From Pontibacillus halophilus JSM 076056 = DSM 19796 (GTDB lineage Bacteria; Bacillota; Bacilli; Bacillales; BH030062): DNA of 64,000 nt. The notes below the pieces were generated by a model. It did no database searches and had not been told where the DNA came from. It saw nothing but the letters and a program-made list of their open reading frames with translations. Location of the stretch: assembly GCF_000425205.1 (NCBI RefSeq), contig NZ_AULI01000009.1, forward strand, positions 62,001 through 126,000. Direction: 5' to 3'. Made by a program: the position numbers and the translations under genes. Shown in pieces: positions 58,514 through 64,000 of this stretch (positions are counted from its first letter, which is position 1; the number at the start of each line of letters is the position of its first letter).

Positions 58514-59345
58514 ATTTACTCACATTAACTTGGTGTGGGTAAGGGATTTCGATGCCGGCTTCGTCTAGGGCTTCTTTCATTGCTTTTCTTAGGTCGCGTT
58601 CTACGGCCCATTGTTGCATGTTTTCAGTGTGGCCGAGGACGCGTAGGACGACGTCGGATGAGCCTAATCCTTGAACACCTAGTACGTTCGGGCCGTCTGT
58701 GATGCGTTCGTCGTTTTGGGCGAAGCGGTCACATACTGCTTGTAGCACTTGTACGGCTTGGTCGATATTGTCATCGTAAGAGATGCCAATGTCAACAAGT
58801 GCGCGCATGTTGCCGCGAGAGTGGTTGCTAATGCCAACCATATTACGGTTTGGAACGAAGTTTAATGTTCCATCAAAGCTTCGGATCTTAGTCGTACGAA
58901 GGCCAACTTCTTCAACAATACCGTTGTAGCCGCCTGCTGTTACATATTCGTCTACATCTACTTGACGTTCAATGAGAATGGCGAAGCCAGTTACGATATC
59001 GCTCACTAACCCTTGCGCACCAAAACCGATGGCAAGACCAACGACACCTGCTCCGGCAATGAGTGGTGCAATGTCAATATCAAAGACACCAAATAGCATG
59101 ACTACGAAGAAGAACATAAGAACGTAAGAGAATACGCTTAACGCGAGTGTTTCTAAGGTGCGTACTCGAGCTTCTGATACTTTTTGAGTTTTGCTCGTAC
59201 GTTGTACGGAGCCACGAATAATTCGTTTTCCAAGAGGAGAAACGATAAGGAATGCAATAATGAGTAATCCAATCTGTAGGGCAACGGGAATAATCGCATC
59301 TAATAGATTCCCGAAGTTAAATGAGTCATCTGTAAAAAGATTCAT
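58512..59345 (-). CDS. ykuT: MscS-family mechanosensitive channel YkuT
   Basis: A 277-residue small-conductance mechanosensitive channel. Three N-terminal membrane helices, the pore helix GAGVVGLAIGFGAQGLVSDIVTG (near 92-115), and the beta domain GYNGIVEEVGLRTTKIRSFDG, then VPNRNMVGISNHSRG. It releases solutes at hypo-osmotic shock, important for a halophile. It occupies the YkuT position (B. subtilis YkuT is about 267 residues). Start ATG after AAAGGAGGAACC. Confidence 0.92.
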   Translation of the reverse strand: MNLFTDDSFNFGNLLDAIIPVALQIGLLIIAFLIVSPLGKRIIRGSVQRTSKTQKVSEARVRTLETLALSVFSYVLMFFFVVMLFGVFDIDIAPLIAGAGVVGLAIGFGAQGLVSDIVTGFAILIERQVDVDEYVTAGGYNGIVEEVGLRTTKIRSFDGTLNFVPNRNMVGISNHSRGNMRALVDIGISYDDNIDQAVQVLQAVCDRFAQNDERITDGPNVLGVQGLGSSDVVLRVLGHTENMQQWAVERDLRKAMKEALDEAGIEIPYPHQVNVSK

Positions 59346-59803
59346 AAGGTAGGTTCCTCCTTTATGTATGATTTTTTGTCATGTTTTTTACTATACCCCA
59401 TATTGTAGTATTTTTTCAAACGTGCACATGTTTTTTACAGAAATTCTTACATGTGAGAAAAGCTTAATAAATCTTTTTCGTTCTTTCTATTAATTAGGAG
59501 GGAAGAGCTTACGGCCCTTTGGATGTATTCTTCATCTGCTTACCTTCCTATAAGAAGGGGATGTAGACCGGGGTTTATCAAACAGATTTAGAGCTGGTTC
59601 TGAATAAAGGAAATTGTAGTGTGGTCACAGATAAGTTCTATGAAGTTGAAAGGACTACAGCCCTTCTTCCCCTATGCAGAAAGTGAAGGATTAATGATAG
59701 AAATAGTTGTAGGAAAATTGTAAAAATTAAGTCAAAAAGGTGGAAAATTATTTCGGAAGTCGATATATTTATATATACTTGATTACATTTTGGGGGGAAG
59801 GCT
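59346..59803. other. 458-bp intergenic region with a possible structured leader
   Basis: The region carries the ykuT promoter on the minus strand and the long leader of the ABC exporter operon. A long-range stem is possible: AGAAGGG (59553-59559) with CCCTTCT (59661-59667), and TGTAG (59562-59566) with CTACA (59655-59659). A 22-codon ORF starts at ATG 59523 but its ribosome binding site is too far. No known riboswitch or T-box is recognised. Confidence 0.4.
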
Positions 59804-61558
59804 ATGGAAACATTTAAAAAGCTTAAAGGCTTTTATTTACCATTTCGGCTATACTTTATCATTTCCATTTCATTTTTATTCTTAGTTACAGGGATTACAG
59901 TTGTTTATCCAATCATACTCCAGAAGACCATTGATGACGTTGTGAAACCCGAGCAGTATGATTTAATACCGTACCTAGCGGTAACATTCGTCGTTCTTAT
60001 GATTGTAAAAGGAGTTGCTACATATTTAAATCAGTATTTCGGGGATTTATTTGGTATATCATCTGTCTACAAATTAAGGAACTCTCTTTATGAGAAGCTA
60101 CAACGCTTATCGTTTCGTTACTATGATAATGCAAGAACGGGGGACTTAATGTCTCGTCTTACAGCAGACGTAGAAGGATTTCGCTTCTTCTTGTCATTTG
60201 GGTTTTCTGAGTTGTTGCGTATAGTTACGTTAATTTTAATTAGTCTTTTGGTTATGTTTTACTACTCGGTACCTTTAGCGCTTGTCACGATGGGGGCTAT
60301 GCCATTTTTGGCAGTTGTCGTCTATCGATTTGATAAGAAAGTTCACCCTGCCTTTCGAGGAATCCGTAAATCCTTCGGGAAATTAAATACAAGAGTACAG
60401 GAGAACATTAGCGGAATGAACACCGTTAAATCTCTGTCACGAGAAGACTTTGAAATTGGCCGATTCAAAGACCATAACACGGACTATAAAGACAACTACA
60501 TTCACACAGCGAACATCTGGTCTAAGTTTTTTCCGCTCATGGAGTTTATTGGGAACATATCAGTTGTTGCGTTGCTTGCCTATGGCGGGTCACTCGTCAT
60601 TAACGGATCCATGACAAGCGGAGAGCTTGTCGCGTTTTTTAGCTTGGTGTGGTATATCGTAGGACCTCTCATGAACATCGGATTTGTCATTAATTTGTTC
60701 TCGCAAGCGAAGGCGTCTGGAGAGCGTTTACTAGAGATTCTGGAAGCTGAAGAAGATATTGTTGAACATGAGGGCGCGATTAGGCAAGAAAGGCTAAACG
60801 GACACGTAACGTTCCGTGATGTAACGCTTCAATATACCGAAGACGATGACGAAGCCTTAAAGCGCGTAAGCTTCGATGCCCCACCTGGCAAAACAATTGG
60901 ATTAATTGGAGCAACGGGCTCTGGGAAAACGAGCATTACACAGCTTGTTACGAGATTCTACGAGCCAGAAGCCGGGGAAGTGCTTATTGATGGGAACCCT
61001 GTCCAAAGCTATGGGTTAAAGCAATTAAGAAAGAACATTGGATTTGTGCTTCAAGAATCCTTCTTATTCTCAACGTCCATTAGAGACAATATCGCTTATG
61101 GAAACCCGGATGCTTCAATGGACAGCATTATTGATGCTGCGAAGCGGGCTCAAGCTCACGACTTCATTGTGGAAATGCCTGATGGCTATGACACAATGCT
61201 AGGTGAGCGCGGCATGGGGCTCTCAGGCGGTCAGAAGCAACGGATTGCTATTGCGCGTGCTATCCTTATTGACCCAAGCATCCTTGTGCTTGATGATGCG
61301 ACCTCAGCAGTAGATATGGAAACCGAACTTAAGATACAACAGGCGTTAAGAGAAGTAATGAAGGGGCGTACAACGTTCATCATTGCGCACCGGATCTCTT
61401 CTATTAAACACGCAGACGAAATCCTCGTGTTAGAAGATGGAATCATCACAGAGAGAGGGAAACATGAAGAGTTGTTATCGAATGGTGGAGTTTATCAAAG
61501 AATTTACGATATTCAGTATCAGGACAAAGAGGCAATTATGGCCGCATCTGGAAACTAG
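59804..61558 (+). CDS. Heterodimeric ABC exporter half, degenerate NBD
   Basis: A 584-residue half-transporter: an exporter membrane domain with six helices (about 1-310) and an ATPase domain with Walker A GATGSGKTS, signature LSGGQKQR, and Walker B ILVLDDATSA. The catalytic Glu after Walker B is Asp (DD), so this half has an inactive ATP site. Together with the next gene it forms an asymmetric exporter like BmrC/BmrD or TM287/288. The start follows GGGGGGAAGG. It lies behind a long leader. Confidence 0.92.
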   Translation: METFKKLKGFYLPFRLYFIISISFLFLVTGITVVYPIILQKTIDDVVKPEQYDLIPYLAVTFVVLMIVKGVATYLNQYFGDLFGISSVYKLRNSLYEKLQRLSFRYYDNARTGDLMSRLTADVEGFRFFLSFGFSELLRIVTLILISLLVMFYYSVPLALVTMGAMPFLAVVVYRFDKKVHPAFRGIRKSFGKLNTRVQENISGMNTVKSLSREDFEIGRFKDHNTDYKDNYIHTANIWSKFFPLMEFIGNISVVALLAYGGSLVINGSMTSGELVAFFSLVWYIVGPLMNIGFVINLFSQAKASGERLLEILEAEEDIVEHEGAIRQERLNGHVTFRDVTLQYTEDDDEALKRVSFDAPPGKTIGLIGATGSGKTSITQLVTRFYEPEAGEVLIDGNPVQSYGLKQLRKNIGFVLQESFLFSTSIRDNIAYGNPDASMDSIIDAAKRAQAHDFIVEMPDGYDTMLGERGMGLSGGQKQRIAIARAILIDPSILVLDDATSAVDMETELKIQQALREVMKGRTTFIIAHRISSIKHADEILVLEDGIITERGKHEELLSNGGVYQRIYDIQYQDKEAIMAASGN

Positions 61559-61570
61559 GGGGGTGTACGT

Positions 61571-63421
61571 ATGAATAATAGAAAGAATGAAAAAGTGACA
61601 CGAACAAATAGTCCGCATTTAAAGCGGTTTTATTACACGCTTGACCAGGCGATTGAGAAACCATTTAACTGGTCTCAATTAGGGCGGCTATTACAATATG
61701 TAAAGCCTTATTCTAAGAAACTGTTGCCTGCAGCCATTTTAGCAATGTTGATTTCTACACTTGTACGTTTAATTGTACCAATCTTAATCGGTAAGGTTGC
61801 CATTGACCTTGCAATACAGAAACAAGATACGAATTTACTTGTACAATTAGTTGTAGGCGTCGCCATCCTATATTTGATTAGCTATGTTGCCAATAGTTTA
61901 CGGATTAAGTGGGTGAATGTGCTTGGGCAGAATGTAATTTATGATTTACGTACCCATCTATTCTCACATGTTCAGCGGCTGTCCCATCGCTTCTTTGACT
62001 CGAAATCAGCTGGGTCTATTCTTGTACGGATAATGAATGATATTAATTCGTTACAAGAACTGTTTACGAACGGAATCATTAACTTGCTAATGGATATTGT
62101 GACGCTCCTTGGCATTATTGTTATTTTGTTCGTTCTTAGTCCTAAGCTAGCTCTTGCTATTATGGTTATCTTGCCAGTGATGTTCTTTATATCTACGAAG
62201 CTACGCCGGAACATCCGTAGATCCTGGCAAGATGTAAGGATTCAACAATCGAGACTTAATTCCCATTTAAATGAGAGTATTCAAGGGATTCGTATAACGC
62301 AGTCGTTCTCACAAGAGAAAGAAAATACAGAGTACTTTAATGGGATAAACACAGATAACTTTGAAGCGTGGCGCAACGCAACGAAGCGGAGTGCTATGTT
62401 TCGACCGTTCGTTGAACTGAGCAATGCGGTTGGTACAGTTATTTTGATCTCTTACGGGGCATGGCTGATTATTCTAGGCCCTACAAACGGTGGGATTGAA
62501 GTCGGTACGTTCGTATCCTTCGCCTTCTATCTCGGGATGTTCTGGGAGCCTATCTCACGACTTGGTCAGATGTACAACCAGCTGCTAATGGCGATGGCCT
62601 CCTCTGAGAGAATTTTCGAGTTCCTTGATGAACAGCCAAATGTAGAAGAGCAGACGAATGCGATAGAATTGAAAGATATGAAAGGTCACATTGAATTTGA
62701 GAAGGTTCAGTTCTCTTATGACGATAATCGGATAGCACTGCATGAAATTAGCCTTGAAATGAAGTCTGGTGAGACAATTGCTCTTGTGGGTCATACAGGC
62801 TCTGGGAAGTCTACAATTGCGAATCTAATTAGCCGATTTTACGACCCAACAAAGGGTGTTGTGAAAATTGATGGGCAAGATTTAAAAGGCGTTACCATTG
62901 ATAGCCTACGTCAGCAGATTAGTGTTGTGTTACAAGACACGTTTATTTTCTCAGGGACAATCATGGAGAATATTCGATTTGGTCGACCTAGTGCAACGGA
63001 TGAAGAAGTAATCGAGGCAGCGAAAGTCGTGGGGGCTGATGAGTTTATACAGCGTATGGGCGATGGATATGAGACAGAAGTTGAAGAGCGAGGCAACATT
63101 CTGTCAGCAGGAGAGCGGCAGCTTCTTTCCTTTGCACGTGCCTTACTTGCAGACCCACGCATTTTAATTCTTGATGAAGCAACATCAAGTATCGATACCG
63201 AAACGGAAGTGAAAATTCAACATGCGTTAAAGACGTTATTGAAAGGGCGGACCGCAATTATGATTGCCCACCGTCTTTCAACCATTCGAGAAGCTGACCA
63301 TATTTATGTGTTGGATCATGGTCGAATCATTGAGCAAGGAAACCATCGACAGTTGATGGACCAACAAGGGGAATATTTTGACCTTGTGAAGACTCAATTC
63401 GAGATGTTGGATGCAATGTAA
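61571..63421 (+). CDS. Heterodimeric ABC exporter half, canonical NBD
   Basis: A 616-residue half-transporter that starts 12 bp after its partner. Membrane domain about 50-350, then ATPase with Walker A GHTGSGKST, Walker B ILILDEATSS (catalytic Glu present) but the signature is LSAGERQ instead of LSGGQ. So the complete dimer has one consensus ATP site (Walker A/B of this protein plus LSGGQ of the partner) and one degenerate site. Probable multidrug or lipid export; substrate unknown. A weak hairpin follows near 63443-63470. Confidence 0.92.
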   Translation: MNNRKNEKVTRTNSPHLKRFYYTLDQAIEKPFNWSQLGRLLQYVKPYSKKLLPAAILAMLISTLVRLIVPILIGKVAIDLAIQKQDTNLLVQLVVGVAILYLISYVANSLRIKWVNVLGQNVIYDLRTHLFSHVQRLSHRFFDSKSAGSILVRIMNDINSLQELFTNGIINLLMDIVTLLGIIVILFVLSPKLALAIMVILPVMFFISTKLRRNIRRSWQDVRIQQSRLNSHLNESIQGIRITQSFSQEKENTEYFNGINTDNFEAWRNATKRSAMFRPFVELSNAVGTVILISYGAWLIILGPTNGGIEVGTFVSFAFYLGMFWEPISRLGQMYNQLLMAMASSERIFEFLDEQPNVEEQTNAIELKDMKGHIEFEKVQFSYDDNRIALHEISLEMKSGETIALVGHTGSGKSTIANLISRFYDPTKGVVKIDGQDLKGVTIDSLRQQISVVLQDTFIFSGTIMENIRFGRPSATDEEVIEAAKVVGADEFIQRMGDGYETEVEERGNILSAGERQLLSFARALLADPRILILDEATSSIDTETEVKIQHALKTLLKGRTAIMIAHRLSTIREADHIYVLDHGRIIEQGNHRQLMDQQGEYFDLVKTQFEMLDAM

Positions 63422-63483
63422 CTATTGATAAGAGTATCACTTAAAGGCGGAGCAGCGATGTTTCGCCTTTACATATTCGAAAG

Positions 63484-63512
63484 TTGACGAAGAAAATGGG
63501 ACGCTTTACACT
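63484..63512 (+). promoter_or_regulatory. Sigma-A promoter of cydA
   Basis: TTGACG (63484-63489), a 17-bp spacer and TACACT (63507-63512). The start of transcription would be near 63519, just upstream of the Rex operator. Confidence 0.6.
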
Positions 63513-63526
63513 AGAGTTAAAGGATA

Positions 63527-63544
63527 TTGTGACACATTTCACAA
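63527..63544. promoter_or_regulatory. Rex operator (NADH/NAD+ sensor site)
   Basis: TTGTGACACATTTCACAA is a near-perfect Rex box: TTGTGA and TCACAA arms with a 6-bp spacer, as in the Bacillus consensus TTGTGAAATATTTCACAA. A third half site TTTGTCAC follows at 63546-63553. Rex represses cytochrome bd genes until the NADH/NAD+ ratio rises. Confidence 0.78.
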
Positions 63545-63690
63545 ATTTGTCACCAATCTTTCCCTCCATAGGCAGTTATAAGGTTTATACTAAGGGGAGA
63601 TAGGTTATTGTATGTTGGACTTAAACAGAGTTTTTCTACTGCGAATTTTTATGTTCAACATTTCACAATCTTCATCGAGGAGGATGCAAC

Positions 63691-64000
63691 ATGTTTGAAG
63701 CCGATAGCGTCTTACTGAGTCGACTACTTACGAGTTTAACGTTAATGTTTCACGCTATATTCGCAACGTTAGGGGTGGGGATCCCCTTAATGATTTCCAT
63801 TGCTGAATTAATAGGGATAAGAAAGAAAGATTCCCATTACACTTTACTTGCACAACGCTGGGCGAGGGGGTATGTCATACTTGTCGCCGTAGGGGTAGTA
63901 ACAGGGACAGCCATTGGTCTCCAACTCTCACTCTTGTGGCCTAGTTTCATGCAATTTGCGGGGAATGTGATTAGTCTGCCGCTCTTTCTGGAGACATTTG
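63691..64000 (+). CDS. cydA: Cytochrome bd ubiquinol oxidase subunit I (3' end beyond window)
   Basis: The first 103 residues are in the window, in frame to the last base. The N-terminus reads MFEADSVLLSRLLTSLTLMFHAIFATLGVG with the His ligand of heme b595/d position, and TAIGLQLSLLWPSFM follows, typical of CydA/YthA-type bd oxidases. They reduce O2 at high affinity. ATG 63691 follows CGAGGAGG. The long 5' region holds a promoter and Rex operator. Subunit II is expected beyond the edge. Confidence 0.9.
   Translation, partial: MFEADSVLLSRLLTSLTLMFHAIFATLGVGIPLMISIAELIGIRKKDSHYTLLAQRWARGYVILVAVGVVTGTAIGLQLSLLWPSFMQFAGNVISLPLFLETF

Noticed and set aside
1-64000. tRNA, rRNA, prophage or integrative element
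   Set aside because: No cloverleaf-like gene, rRNA segment, integrase or phage structural gene was recognised on either strand.

Overview
The window is chromosomal DNA of a low-to-moderate G+C, spore-forming Firmicute of the family Bacillaceae, most likely a moderately halophilic pigmented genus such as Halobacillus or Pontibacillus. The evidence is frequent TTG/GTG starts behind strong AGGAGG-type ribosome binding sites, sporulation-linked families (Spo0E-like, YjcZ, YkyB), an NhaP-type antiporter and a C30-type carotenoid cluster. The stretch from about 42.1 to 59.3 kb keeps the gene content and order of the Bacillus subtilis patA-cheV-ykyB-ykuE-fadH-ykuI-darB(ykuL)-dapH(ykuQ)-ykuR-ykuS-ykuT region, with insertions. 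The genus is an inference; no rRNA or tRNA gene is present to fix it.

Layout. 0-8.2 kb: tail of a membrane protein, a penicillin-acylase-family Ntn hydrolase, a Na+/H+ antiporter, nitroreductase NfrA and a DrrAB-like ABC exporter. 8.2-8.5 kb: a probable type I toxin-antitoxin locus (tiny TxpA/BsrG-like hydrophobic peptide plus antisense RNA). 8.7-10.3 kb: a rhodanese and a rhodanese/metallo-beta-lactamase fusion, probably for persulfide metabolism. 10.4-22.7 kb: HAD hydrolase, CorA, a TetL-like exporter, an HPr-like protein, an SDR, an HD hydrolase, a disulfide-oxidoreductase-like flavoprotein, MoeA and MoaA, YwpF, an arylamine acetyltransferase and a Ktr/Trk potassium channel. 22.7-24.7 kb: a YjcZ-type microprotein and a B12-binding radical SAM protein. 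24.8-32.8 kb: the carotenoid cluster in two convergent operons, (CrtI-type)-crtN-crtM rightwards and (CruF-like)-acyltransferase-glycosyltransferase-crtP leftwards, sharing one palindromic terminator.

32.9-42 kb: a PAS-GGDEF diguanylate cyclase, a TauE exporter, a zinc-ribbon/serine-protease pair, the DUF1659-DUF2922-YvrJ trio, signal peptidase I, a PilZ protein, an ATP-grasp enzyme and two Spo0E-like microproteins. 42.1-59.3 kb: the patA-ykuT block, carrying three steps of the acetyl branch of diaminopimelate/lysine synthesis (patA, dapH, dapL), chemotaxis protein CheV, the c-di-AMP sensor DarB, a degenerate EAL protein (YkuI) and a Sco1-like copper chaperone. Two near-identical palindromic 110-bp repeats lie between the CNNM transporter and ykuT. 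59.8-64 kb: a heterodimeric ABC exporter behind a long, possibly structured leader, then the start of cydA behind a near-perfect Rex operator.

The signals that look most worth following are the toxin/antisense locus, the three tandem 11-bp direct repeats on the carotenoid promoter (a geometry like that of B12-dependent CarH/LitR photoreceptor repressors), the twin palindromic repeats, and the Rex operator of cydA. No transposase, prophage, CRISPR array, tRNA or rRNA was seen.
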